Below are positions 7,381 to 14,807 of a DNA stretch of 21,904 nt, in pieces. A program made the position numbers and the translations under genes. The notes beneath the pieces were generated by a model. That model saw only the letters and a list, made by a program, of their open reading frames with translations, had not been told where the DNA came from and made no database searches. Position 1 is the stretch's first letter; every line of letters starts with the position of its first letter. Source of the DNA: Gemmatimonadales bacterium (GTDB lineage Bacteria > Gemmatimonadota > Gemmatimonadetes > Gemmatimonadales > GWC2-71-9); the NCBI GenBank assembly GCA_025929805.1, contig JAICPP010000027.1:1-21904 (forward strand). Direction: 5' to 3'.

Positions 7381-8274
7381 GTGACAATCAAGGCACGTAG
7401 CAAGCGTCGCCCAGTGCGACCGGCGCAGATCGCGCGTGCAATCGACGAAGGCCGGGAGAGTCTCGATCTATACTTGGACGAGATCAGCCGCGTTCCCCTC
7501 CTCAACCGTGAGGAAGAGATGGAGCTCGCCCGCAAAGCCTTCAAAGGCAACGTGGCGGCCCAGGAGCGCCTGGCCCGGCACAACGTGCGGTTCGTCGTCT
7601 CGGTCGCCAAGAAGTTCCAGAATCGGGGCGTGCCGCTCGTCGATCTGATCGGCGAGGGGAATCTCGGGCTCATGACAGCGGCCCGGAAGTTCGATCCCGA
7701 TCGGGGTGTCAAGTTCATTTCCTACGCGGTGTGGTGGATCCGTCAGGCCGTTCAGGCCGCGATCGCCCGCCACGGCCGGCCGGTCCGGGTACCACTCAAC
7801 CGCACCGCGGATCTGAGTCGGCTCGGCCGCACCACGACTCTCTTGAAAGACCGTCTCGGACGGATGCCAACCACCGAAGAGCTCGCCCGGGCTACCGGCC
7901 TCACTGTCGAGGCAGTGCGCTCCCTCAGTGCGCTCAACTCCGAGGCCGTGCGCTTGGACCATCCAACCCGGGATGGAGAGGGCAACGAGCGAATCGAGCG
8001 TTTCACCAGCGGTGAGCAGGAAAGCACCGACATGACGACGATGGCAAACAGCCAGACGCGGGACATCGAAGCCGCCCTGGCTGCATTGCCCCCTCGAGAT
8101 GCCAAAGTGCTGCGGCTGTATTTCGGGTTGGATGACGGCAACAGCCGGACCCTCGAGGAGATCGGCCGGATGATGGGGGTTACCCGCGAACGGATCCGCC
8201 AGCTTCGTGACCGTGCGCTGCTTCGGCTGCGCGAGGGGGAAACCGGAGACCGGTTGCGGGACCTGGTGGCGTAA
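7381..8274 (+). CDS. RpoD/SigA-type RNA polymerase sigma factor (short, without region 1.1)
   Basis: This 297-residue protein directs RNA polymerase to promoters. It starts at GTG 7381 after a strong TAGGAGG site. The order is region 1.2 (SLDLYLDEISRVPLL, residues 24-38), region 2 (about 50-135, with DLIGEGNLGLMTAARKFD and the -10-recognising YAVWWIRQAVQAAI), region 3 (about 138-182) and region 4 (about 228-288, with TLEEIGRMMGVTRERIRQLRDRALLRLR). Region 1.1 and the large insert of E. coli RpoD are absent. This is the format of the primary sigma factor in Bacteroidota and relatives and also of group 2 sigmas elsewhere, so I cannot say from one window whether it is the housekeeping factor. It is monocistronic, between its own promoter and terminator. 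Confidence 0.95.
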   Translation: MTIKARSKRRPVRPAQIARAIDEGRESLDLYLDEISRVPLLNREEEMELARKAFKGNVAAQERLARHNVRFVVSVAKKFQNRGVPLVDLIGEGNLGLMTAARKFDPDRGVKFISYAVWWIRQAVQAAIARHGRPVRVPLNRTADLSRLGRTTTLLKDRLGRMPTTEELARATGLTVEAVRSLSALNSEAVRLDHPTRDGEGNERIERFTSGEQESTDMTTMANSQTRDIEAALAALPPRDAKVLRLYFGLDDGNSRTLEEIGRMMGVTRERIRQLRDRALLRLREGETGDRLRDLVA

Positions 8275-8293
8275 GTCCCGTGAATGGCACTCG

Positions 8294-8325
8294 GAGCCCC
8301 GACCCAGGTCGGGGCTCTTTCTTTT
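8294..8325 (+). terminator. Intrinsic terminator of the sigma factor gene
   Basis: GAGCCCCGACC (8294-8304) pairs perfectly with GGTCGGGGCTC (8307-8317), and TTTCTTTT follows at once (8318-8325). It lies 20 nt after the stop codon. An in-frame ATG at 8284 would place this hairpin in the next gene, which argues for that gene starting at 8344. Confidence 0.93.
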
Positions 8326-8343
8326 AGCGATTCAATCAGCACA

Positions 8344-8673
8344 ATGAAAACCAACCCGATTCCCTATGCCATCAACCGCCGGGACGATGGCATCCTGATC
8401 GAGTGGGACACCCAGGGCCACAAAGGGTTTTATCCGGCCCGTGCTCTGCGCCTGGCCTGTCCCTGTGCCGGCTGTGTCGAGGAGATGAGTGGCAGACCGC
8501 TCCTCGATCCGGCTCGAGTGTCGCCGGACATCCGGCCAGTATCACTCGCGCTGGTCGGATCCTATGGGCTGCGGGTGGAATGGAGCGATGGTCACGCCAC
8601 CGGGATCTACACCTTCGAGCAACTGCGTCGGGGATGTCCTTGTGAGCGTTGTGGTAATGCTGAACCGACATGA
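8344..8673 (+). CDS. DUF971 protein (gamma-butyrobetaine hydroxylase-like N-terminal domain)
   Basis: This 109-residue protein is a stand-alone DUF971 (GBBH-like N-terminal) domain. The family fold precedes the catalytic domain in gamma-butyrobetaine hydroxylase and is fused to Mrp/HCF101-type iron-sulfur carriers in plants; the free bacterial form has no settled function. Visible hallmarks are DDGILIEWDTQGHKGFYP at about residues 14-31, the cysteine motif CPCAGC at 39-44, GSYGLRVEWSDGHATGIY at about 73-90, and a second CPCERC at 98-103. The two triple-cysteine motifs suggest metal or Fe-S binding, which is inference. I chose ATG 8344 because upstream starts overlap the terminator. No ribosome site is obvious. 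Confidence 0.9.
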   Translation: MKTNPIPYAINRRDDGILIEWDTQGHKGFYPARALRLACPCAGCVEEMSGRPLLDPARVSPDIRPVSLALVGSYGLRVEWSDGHATGIYTFEQLRRGCPCERCGNAEPT

Positions 8674-8785
8674 GCACTGGCGGAGTGCGCGACAGTGACA
8701 GTGACCGGCGACACATCCAGCCTCGACTGGTCGGCACAATGTACAGCGGCAGTACCGGCGATCCAGTGGTCTCAACGGAGTCATC

Positions 8786-9319
8786 ATGCCTCAGCGGGAA
8801 CACTCCACGGTGCGGGAAGGACTACTCACCGGCTTGATCGGCGGGTTCGTCGTGGCCGTCTGGTATCTTTTGATCGATGTTGCCCGAGGGCAGCCGTTCC
8901 ACACGCCGAGCGTTCTGGGGCAGGTGTTTGTCGGGAGAGACACCACACCGGCAGTCCAGGTCGTTCCCCAGGCTGTTGCCCAGTTTTCGCTGCTCCACTT
9001 TGGCGTCTTTCTGCTGCTGGGAATTATTCTGGTGGCGCTGGTCCACCTGGCGACCCGCAACCCCAGTATGCGAATGGGGGTCTGGCTCGGGCTGGTGATC
9101 TCCTTCCTGTTTTCGATGGGCGTTCTCTTCATGCTGTACTCGCTCACCGACGAACGACTCCCCTGGTGGCCGGCAGTGGGCGGAAGTGTGCTGGGTATTG
9201 GCTCTATGGCCCTGCTCCTCTGGCGCAGGCATCCGGCCCTGCGGGGCACCTTCGACCAGGCACCCTTGGGAGACGAGGTCAAAACCCCGTTGCACCCGAG
9301 AGATAGGTCCCGCCAGTAG
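8786..9319 (+). CDS. Four-helix integral membrane protein, paralogue 1
   Basis: This 177-residue membrane protein has no name that I can support. It has four hydrophobic segments (about 13-33, 66-87, 97-119 and 127-147) and a polar tail. The start ATG 8786 has GGAG at 8777-8780. It is a clear paralogue of the next gene: GLIGGFVVAVWYLLIDVARG followed by QPFHTPSVLGQV in this protein lines up with GIIGG...VAVWFLILD, then RPFHTPSLLGQV in the other, and both end the helical part with LWRRHP or LWKRHP. The PFHTPS(V/L)LGQV loop is the most conserved feature and may be functional. The 112 nt before it carry no recognised feature. Confidence 0.8.
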   Translation: MPQREHSTVREGLLTGLIGGFVVAVWYLLIDVARGQPFHTPSVLGQVFVGRDTTPAVQVVPQAVAQFSLLHFGVFLLLGIILVALVHLATRNPSMRMGVWLGLVISFLFSMGVLFMLYSLTDERLPWWPAVGGSVLGIGSMALLLWRRHPALRGTFDQAPLGDEVKTPLHPRDRSRQ

Positions 9320-9392
9320 CGCTGCCCAGCGTCTTGCGTTCCCGAGAAGTCAGCCCCAATGTGGTGCAGGCGCATTGCTGCATGCCGGATAT

Positions 9393-9407
9393 CCTCCGGA
9401 GGCTGAC
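9393..9407 (+). promoter_or_regulatory. Palindromic Shine-Dalgarno region of paralogue 2
   Basis: The ribosome site GGAGG (9398-9402) is half of the perfect palindrome CCTCCGGAGG (9393-9402), and its last two bases also belong to GGCTGAC (9401-9407), which can pair with GTCAGCC at 9349-9355. The site could be occluded in a folded leader. That regulatory reading is inference. Confidence 0.4.
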
Positions 9408-9409
9408 CC

Positions 9410-9913
9410 ATGTTGGACAGGTCTCATTCCATCATGTCCGAGGGCACCGACGTCGGAATCATCGGCGGCCTGGCGGTCGCCGTCTGGTTTCTGATTCTCG
9501 ACACCATTGCCGGTCGCCCCTTCCACACCCCGAGCCTGCTCGGGCAAGTCGTGCTGTTCGGCGATTCCACGCCCGACACCACGCAGATCGTGTTCGGGGC
9601 TATTCTGGTCTACACCGCATTTCACTTTGCGGTGTTCGCGCTGCTCGGCATGGGACTGGTAGCCCTGGTGCACTGGGGAGTGCGCGACCCGGTGGTGCGT
9701 TATGCGCTCCTCCCGCTGTTTCTAGTATTCGAAGTGTTGTTCTACGGCCTGCTCGAAGTGTTTTCCGAGCGCACCAACGAGCTGTTCCCCTTCTGGGCTG
9801 TTTTGATGGCGAATACCCTGGCGGCCATCTGCATGGGGCTGTTCCTGTGGAAGCGTCACCCTGACTTTCGAGCCGCGGTGCGGGACACCGCGCTGGGGGA
9901 TGCACCGCCTTGA
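9410..9913 (+). CDS. Four-helix integral membrane protein, paralogue 2
   Basis: This 167-residue membrane protein is the tandem paralogue of the gene ending at 9319, with the same four-segment layout (helices about 13-33, 62-85, 92-112 and 123-145) and the shared RPFHTPSLLGQV loop near residues 36-47. The sequences have diverged outside this loop and the helix ends, so the duplication is not recent. ATG 9410 has an excellent CGGAGG site seven bases upstream; an internal ATG at 9434 lacks one. The two genes are separated by 90 nt and are probably co-transcribed. Function unknown; the lack of charged residues inside the helices does not suggest an obvious transporter. Confidence 0.8.
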   Translation: MLDRSHSIMSEGTDVGIIGGLAVAVWFLILDTIAGRPFHTPSLLGQVVLFGDSTPDTTQIVFGAILVYTAFHFAVFALLGMGLVALVHWGVRDPVVRYALLPLFLVFEVLFYGLLEVFSERTNELFPFWAVLMANTLAAICMGLFLWKRHPDFRAAVRDTALGDAPP

Positions 9914-9995
9914 TCTTGATATAGAAGCACCGTACGGGTTCCTGCCCGCCGCCTGACCGGATTAGTTTCCAGCCTCACTCTTACGGCCGGGTTTG

Positions 9996-12674
9996 GTGCA
10001 TCGGCAATTCCTCCCCGTCGTTTCCACACTCCTCATCTTCCTGTCTCTTCCATCCCGCCTGGCGGGGCAACTCGAGCCGCCCTCGAGCGGTGGCGTGGTG
10101 GCCCTCGACCAGGAGCTTCGGATGCTGGGCCATTACAAGCGCGTCTTGATGATCGGGGCACACCCCGATGATGAGGACACCGAGCTGCTGACGGTGCTGG
10201 TCCGGGGGATGGGTGCCGAAGCTGCCTATCTCTCGCTGAACCGGGGAGAGGGAGGGCAAAACCTGATTGGCGCCGAGCTGGGGGAAGCGCTCGGTCTTCT
10301 TCGTACCGAGGAGCTGCTGGCGGCGCGACGCCTGGATGGCGCCCGACAGTACTTCACCCGGGCCTATGACTTCGGTTACTCCAAGACCCTGGAGGAGACC
10401 TGGCAGCACTGGCCGCAGAACGAGATCCTCAAGGACGTGGTGCGGATCGTCCGCAAGTTCCGGCCGCAGATCATCGTCTCCATCTTCAGTGGGACCCCCC
10501 GTGATGGCCACGGCCAGCACCAGGCAGCGGGATGGGTGGCACAGCAAGCCTTCCGGCTAGCTGGCGATTCGACCGAGCTTCGGGAGCTCGCCCGGGAAGG
10601 CCTGGTGCCCTGGGAACCCCTCAAGCTCTACCGCAGCGCTCGATTCGACACGGCTGCCACCACGTTGACCCTCGAGGGCGGAGTCCTCGATCCCGCAGTA
10701 GGTAAATCGTTCCATCAGATCGCCATGGCCGGACGAAGCCTGCACCGGTCGCAGGACATGGGCAGACTCCAGCAGATTGGGCCTTCGACCATACGGCTGG
10801 CGCTGATGGAAGACCGCACCGGCGCTGGCACGGGCGGACTCTTCTCCGGTATTGATACTTCGCTGGCGGCCATGCCGCTGGGAGAACGGCGGGTGGTCGG
10901 TGGGCCATCCAGTTTGGTGCGGCGTCTCCAGCCGACTCCGTCGCTCAGGAGGTATCTGGCCCGAATCGATTCCGTCCTCCAAGCCAGCGGCAACAACTCC
11001 CGCCGCCGGCTCCTGTTGGCCCGAGCATGGCGAGACCTGGAGAACTCGGTGGTCGAGGCCAGTCGCCCGGACACGGCCGAAAAGCAGCTCTACTACACCC
11101 GTGGTGTAGAGCTCAGCGACCAGCTCAGTCATCTCAACTCCGCTGCGGGACATCTCAGCCGGGTCCTGTTCGACGCCATCGTCGATGATGACCGGGTAGT
11201 GGCGGGGCAGCGCCTGCGGTGGAGTCTCTCGGCCTGGAATGCCTCCGCGCGTTCCCATGTGGCGCTCATGTCCATTACTCAGTGCATTCCCATGGGAGAC
11301 TGCCATGGTCCGGACGTGCCGGAGCCGCGGACCATCAAGCCTGGGCAGGTCGAATCCCTCACCGTGGATTTCAACGTCCTCGATCAACAGCCGCTGACCA
11401 TACCCTACTTCCTGCGGAGCCCGCGGGACGGCGACTTGTATGCCTGGCCGGAGAGAGTGGCCAGTCACATACTCGGGCCCCTCCCATATGGCGACCCGTT
11501 TGAGCCGCCCGAGTTCGCCGCATCGAGCGAGCTCACCGCTGGTGCCGGGGACAGTGTGGAAGCGTCCTTCTGGACCGAGGCGGTCTACCGGGTCAACGAT
11601 CAGGCTCGGGGCGAGGTGCGGCGCCCCGTGACGGTCGTCCCTCGAGTTGACGTGAAGCTCGATCCCGCCACCGAGCTCTGGCCACTCAACTCCACTGCTT
11701 CCCATCGCTTCACCGTCACCCTGACCCATGGTGCGAAGGATTCAACCGCGGGCACAATCACCTTGCTGGTGCCCCGCGGATGGCCTGGGCTCGCTCCGCA
11801 ACGGTTTTCCTTCAGCCGAGAGGATGAGCGCGAAACGTTCGTATTCGATGTCAAGCCGCCAGCCAGGCTCACGGCAGGAAGCCTCCAGGTCCGGGCTATT
11901 GCCCGCGATACGGCGGGCACGATGTATGGCATCGGCACGCATTTCGTGGATTACCCCCACATTCGCCCGCGTTCCTACACCAAGCCTGCGATCGCCACCC
12001 TACGGATCGCCCCGATCGCCTTACCCCGGGTGACCCGAGTGGGGTACGTCCGGGGAGCGGCCGATCGCATCCCGGAGGCGCTCGGGAACGCCGGAATCCC
12101 CGTGACGCTCCTGACCGCCGCGATGCTCGAACGAGGAAATCTCGACCGTTACAGCGCGATTGTAGTCGGGCCGCGGGCCTATGAGACCGATTCCGCTCTG
12201 GTGGAAAACAATCGCCGCCTCCTGGCCTATGCCCGCCGTGGAGGGCTGCTCATCGTGCAGTACCAGCAGCATCGATTCTTCAACGGCCGGTTTGCGCCCT
12301 ACCCAATGAAGGTTGGCGGGACCAACCCACCAGTGAGCCATGACCGGGTCGTCGATGAGCGGGCCCCGGTTCGCATAACTGCTTCGGAACACGCGGCAGT
12401 CCGGACGCCCAACCGGCTGGGGAATGCCGATTGGCAGGGCTGGGTCCAGGAACGGGGTCTCTACTTCGCCAGGAGCTGGGACCGGCGTTATCGGCCGATT
12501 CTCGAGACTCACGACCCGGGAGACCCACCCCTGGCCGGCGGGCTCCTCATCGCGCCGGTGGGGAAAGGCACCTACGTGTACACCGGCCTCAGCTTCTTTC
12601 GGCAGCTCCCCGCGGGAGTGCCGGGCGCTTTTCGGCTGTTCGCGAATCTGCTCGCGCTCCGCCGTGGGCGGTAG
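9996..12674 (+). CDS. Large secreted PIG-L/LmbE-family deacetylase with C-terminal ThuA-like domain
   Basis: This protein of 892 residues is a secreted hydrolase. A signal peptide (hydrophobic residues 5-18, cleavage near LAGQ) is followed by a PIG-L domain (about 45-290), the fold of Zn-dependent N-acetylglucosaminyl deacetylases. Counting from TTG 9993, the zinc motif AHPDDE is at residues 56-61 and the second motif DGHGQHQ at 171-177, giving H57, D60 and H176 as likely ligands. A middle part of beta-sandwich type (about 400-660, NEW3/NPCBM-like) follows, then a ThuA/GATase1-like C-terminal domain (about 675-890: VGYVRGAAD, YSAIVVGPRAY, GGLLIVQYQQH, GKGTYVYTGLSFFRQ). Such large fusions occur in Gemmatimonadota and Acidobacteriota. 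Substrate unknown; an extracellular N-acetylated sugar polymer or glycan is plausible. The start is GTG 9996 or TTG 9993; neither has a clear ribosome site. Confidence 0.87.
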   Translation: MHRQFLPVVSTLLIFLSLPSRLAGQLEPPSSGGVVALDQELRMLGHYKRVLMIGAHPDDEDTELLTVLVRGMGAEAAYLSLNRGEGGQNLIGAELGEALGLLRTEELLAARRLDGARQYFTRAYDFGYSKTLEETWQHWPQNEILKDVVRIVRKFRPQIIVSIFSGTPRDGHGQHQAAGWVAQQAFRLAGDSTELRELAREGLVPWEPLKLYRSARFDTAATTLTLEGGVLDPAVGKSFHQIAMAGRSLHRSQDMGRLQQIGPSTIRLALMEDRTGAGTGGLFSGIDTSLAAMPLGERRVVGGPSSLVRRLQPTPSLRRYLARIDSVLQASGNNSRRRLLLARAWRDLENSVVEASRPDTAEKQLYYTRGVELSDQLSHLNSAAGHLSRVLFDAIVDDDRVVAGQRLRWSLSAWNASARSHVALMSITQCIPMGDCHGPDVPEPRTIKPGQVESLTVDFNVLDQQPLTIPYFLRSPRDGDLYAWPERVASHILGPLPYGDPFEPPEFAASSELTAGAGDSVEASFWTEAVYRVNDQARGEVRRPVTVVPRVDVKLDPATELWPLNSTASHRFTVTLTHGAKDSTAGTITLLVPRGWPGLAPQRFSFSREDERETFVFDVKPPARLTAGSLQVRAIARDTAGTMYGIGTHFVDYPHIRPRSYTKPAIATLRIAPIALPRVTRVGYVRGAADRIPEALGNAGIPVTLLTAAMLERGNLDRYSAIVVGPRAYETDSALVENNRRLLAYARRGGLLIVQYQQHRFFNGRFAPYPMKVGGTNPPVSHDRVVDERAPVRITASEHAAVRTPNRLGNADWQGWVQERGLYFARSWDRRYRPILETHDPGDPPLAGGLLIAPVGKGTYVYTGLSFFRQLPAGVPGAFRLFANLLALRRGR

Positions 12675-13737
12675 CAGGAGAGGCGGAAGTTGCGGAAGGA
12701 GCGGAATTGCACACTCACTCCGTTCCGCTTTTTCCGCTCTTTCCGCTTTTTCCGCTCTTTCCGCCTGCAGCAGCGATGGCAGGACGCCGATCGTGCTCTA
12801 TTCCCCGCACGGACGCGATCAGCTGGTGCTCCTGGAACAGGACTTCGAGCGCCTTCGGCCCGACATCGACGTGCGCTGGCTCGATATGGGCTCACAGGAG
12901 ATCCTCGACCGGCTGCGCTTCGAGCGGGTTAATCCCCAGGCGGATGTCTGGTTCGGCGGTCCCGCCACGATCTTCGATCGCGGAATTGAAGACTCGCTGC
13001 TCATTCCGTACCGGCCTGCCTGGGCCGAGCGGATGGGCGGCAGCGCCCGTAGCTCCTACTACTATCCGGTGTACCGCACACCAGCAGTCATTGCTTACAA
13101 CAGTCGCGCGGTGCCGCAATCGGCGGCCCCCCAGGACTGGGACGAGGTGCTCGACGAGCGATGGAGGGACAAAGTCATCATTCGCGACCCGATGGCCAGC
13201 GGAACCATGCGCGCCATCTGGGGCCTCATCCTCGTCCGAAGCGTGCAGCAGACGGGCGACACGGCGCGGGGAATGGCCTGGCTGCGGCGTCTCGATGGCC
13301 AGACCAAGACCTACACAATCAACCCGGCGCTGCTCTACGAGAAGCTGGCCCGGCAGGAAGGCCTGGTGAGCCTGTGGGATTTGCAGGACATCCTGATCAG
13401 CCAGGCCAAGGGGCTGCCGCTGGGATACGTGTTCCCCAGAAGTGGCACCGTCGTGATCGAGGATGCCATCGCTCTGGTGCGCGGCGCTCGCCACTCGGAG
13501 GCGGCCCGTGCCTTTATCGACTACGTGGGAAGCCCCAAGGCCCAGCTGCTCGCGGCGCGCGAGGTGTTCCGGCTTCCTGCTCGGACCGACCTTCCTGTCG
13601 ATTCGGTGCCGGGGTGGGTTGCCGAGGTGGAGCGGGAGATGGTAGTGGCCAAGATGGATTGGGACATGTTGTCGCGGCAGGGGCCGGCCTGGATGAGCTA
13701 CTGGGATCAGCACGTTCGGGGGACCGGCAAACGGTGA
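12664..13737 (+). CDS. ABC transporter substrate-binding lipoprotein, iron(III)/polyamine type
   Basis: This protein would capture substrate outside the inner membrane for the ABC system that follows. The mature part (PIVLYSPHGRDQLVLLEQDF..., ADVWFGGP, SYYYPVYRTPAVIAYN, GYVFPRSGTVVIEDAIAL, AARAFIDYV) is typical of the FbpA/AfuA-like extracellular solute-binding family; iron(III) is the commonest substrate, but polyamines, thiamine or phosphonates are not excluded. The signal peptide ends in a perfect lipobox LSAC. It is made of the repeated tripeptides SAF, SAL, SAF, SAL, SAC, encoded by the right arm of a 9-nt inverted repeat (12724-12768). The start is uncertain: GTG 12664 (357 residues, overlapping the upstream gene by 11 nt, lipobox Cys35) is the first standard codon; a rare ATT at 12706 with GGAAGGAG just upstream would give an ideal 20-residue signal (Cys21). 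Confidence 0.86.
   Translation: MGGSRRGGSCGRSGIAHSLRSAFSALSAFSALSACSSDGRTPIVLYSPHGRDQLVLLEQDFERLRPDIDVRWLDMGSQEILDRLRFERVNPQADVWFGGPATIFDRGIEDSLLIPYRPAWAERMGGSARSSYYYPVYRTPAVIAYNSRAVPQSAAPQDWDEVLDERWRDKVIIRDPMASGTMRAIWGLILVRSVQQTGDTARGMAWLRRLDGQTKTYTINPALLYEKLARQEGLVSLWDLQDILISQAKGLPLGYVFPRSGTVVIEDAIALVRGARHSEAARAFIDYVGSPKAQLLAAREVFRLPARTDLPVDSVPGWVAEVEREMVVAKMDWDMLSRQGPAWMSYWDQHVRGTGKR
12679..12768. repeat. Inverted 9-nt-period repeat element D (encodes a signal peptide)
   Basis: The left arm is three 9-mers ending in GCGGA (12679-12687, 12688-12696, 12697-12705). The right arm is five 9-mers beginning TCCGC (12724-12768), alternating TCCGCTTTT and TCCGCTCTT and ending TCCGCCTGC. The arms are reverse complements around an 18-nt loop (12706-12723). 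The left arm begins 5 nt after the deacetylase stop and contains AGGAG (12697-12701); the right arm is read in phase as the signal peptide of the binding protein. Seen directly. Confidence 0.88.
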
Positions 13738-14807
13738 GCGGCTTTCTCCAGTTGGAAGATCTGAGCAAACAGTTCGATGGTGTCGTCGCCGTCGATCATC
13801 TGTCGCTCACCCTCCAAAAGGGTGAGATGCTCGCGCTCCTCGGGCCGAGCGGCAGTGGGAAGACAACCACCCTGCGGCTGCTGGCGGGCTTCGAGGTGCC
13901 CGATGCCGGACGCGTGATTGTCGAGCAAGACGATGTGACCGGGGTAGAGCCCGTGGCCCGCCGCTTCGGGATGGTGTTCCAGCACTATGCCCTGTTCCCG
14001 CATCTCAACGTGGGTCAGAACGTGGCGTTTGGCCTCGAGTCACTTGGCGTACGGGGCGAGGAGCTGGCGCGGCGGGTGGCGGCGGCGCTGGGTCTGGTGG
14101 ACTTGGCGGGGTTCGAGCACCGCCGCATCGGTCAGCTATCCGGCGGACAGCAGCAACGGGTGGCACTGGCTCGCGCACTGGGGCCGGAGCCCCGGGTGCT
14201 GCTCCTGGACGAGCCGCTGTCCAACCTCGATCCAGCGCTGCGAGAGCGAACGCGGCGCGAGCTCCGCGAGCTGATCCATCGAGTCGGAATCACCACGGTC
14301 TTCGTGACCCATGAGCAGGACGAGGCTTTCGATCTGGGAGACCGGGTTGCCGTTCTCCGCGCGGGCCGGCTGGAGCAGGTGGGCACTCCGGAAGATCTGT
14401 ATGCCCTGCCCGCGAACGAGTTCGTTGCCGAGTTCGTAGGCAGGTCGAGCAGCATCGGTGTGACTGTCCTGGGACCAGGTGAACGAGGAATGCGAGTTGG
14501 GGTCGAAGGGGTCGAGTGGGAGCTCACCGATGGCGCCACGCCCCGCCTGCCGCCCGGGCCGGCACTGATGGTGGTCCGACCCGAGGCGCTCCGACTGTTG
14601 CAGCCCGCACCTGGAGCCATTGTGGGGCAGGTCACCCAGCGTCGGTTCATCGGAACTGCCAGCCTGTTCACCATCCTGACCGATGGGGGCGCCACCCTCG
14701 AGGTAAGCGGCCCGCCCCGGTCCGTGTCTCCCGGTGATCGGGTCGGAGTCATGCCCAGCCGCCGAGCCGGCGGTGGAATTCATCTTTTCCCCAGCCGTCC
14801 GAAATGA
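13734..14807 (+). CDS. ABC transporter ATP-binding protein (FbpC/PotA type)
   Basis: This 357-residue ATPase powers the import system. It has Walker A GPSGSGKT at residues 37-44, a Q-loop in MVFQHYALFPHLNVGQNV, signature LSGGQQQR at 135-142, Walker B with D159 and E160 in LLLDEPLSNLD, and the switch histidine H193. The C-terminal third (about 240-357) is a TOBE-type domain as in FbpC, PotA and MalK, which fits importers of group 2. GTG 13734 overlaps the binding-protein stop by 4 nt (GTGA). The frame is open from 13161 but the conserved part begins here. Translation should be coupled to both neighbours. Confidence 0.95.
   Translation: MSGFLQLEDLSKQFDGVVAVDHLSLTLQKGEMLALLGPSGSGKTTTLRLLAGFEVPDAGRVIVEQDDVTGVEPVARRFGMVFQHYALFPHLNVGQNVAFGLESLGVRGEELARRVAAALGLVDLAGFEHRRIGQLSGGQQQRVALARALGPEPRVLLLDEPLSNLDPALRERTRRELRELIHRVGITTVFVTHEQDEAFDLGDRVAVLRAGRLEQVGTPEDLYALPANEFVAEFVGRSSSIGVTVLGPGERGMRVGVEGVEWELTDGATPRLPPGPALMVVRPEALRLLQPAPGAIVGQVTQRRFIGTASLFTILTDGGATLEVSGPPRSVSPGDRVGVMPSRRAGGGIHLFPSRPK

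Noticed and set aside
8690..8710. Short GACAGT tandem repeat as a fifth element
   Set aside because: There are only two clean units and no facing complementary arm nearby, so it does not meet the architecture of the other four.
12424..12663. Longer N-terminus for the binding protein from ATG 12424
   Set aside because: It would overlap the deacetylase's conserved C-terminal domain by 250 nt and would place the lipobox far from the N-terminus.
13161..13733. N-terminal extension of the ABC ATPase from the long open frame
   Set aside because: This part is antisense-free shadow of the binding-protein gene in another frame; conserved ATPase sequence begins at GTG 13734 with a 4-nt overlap.
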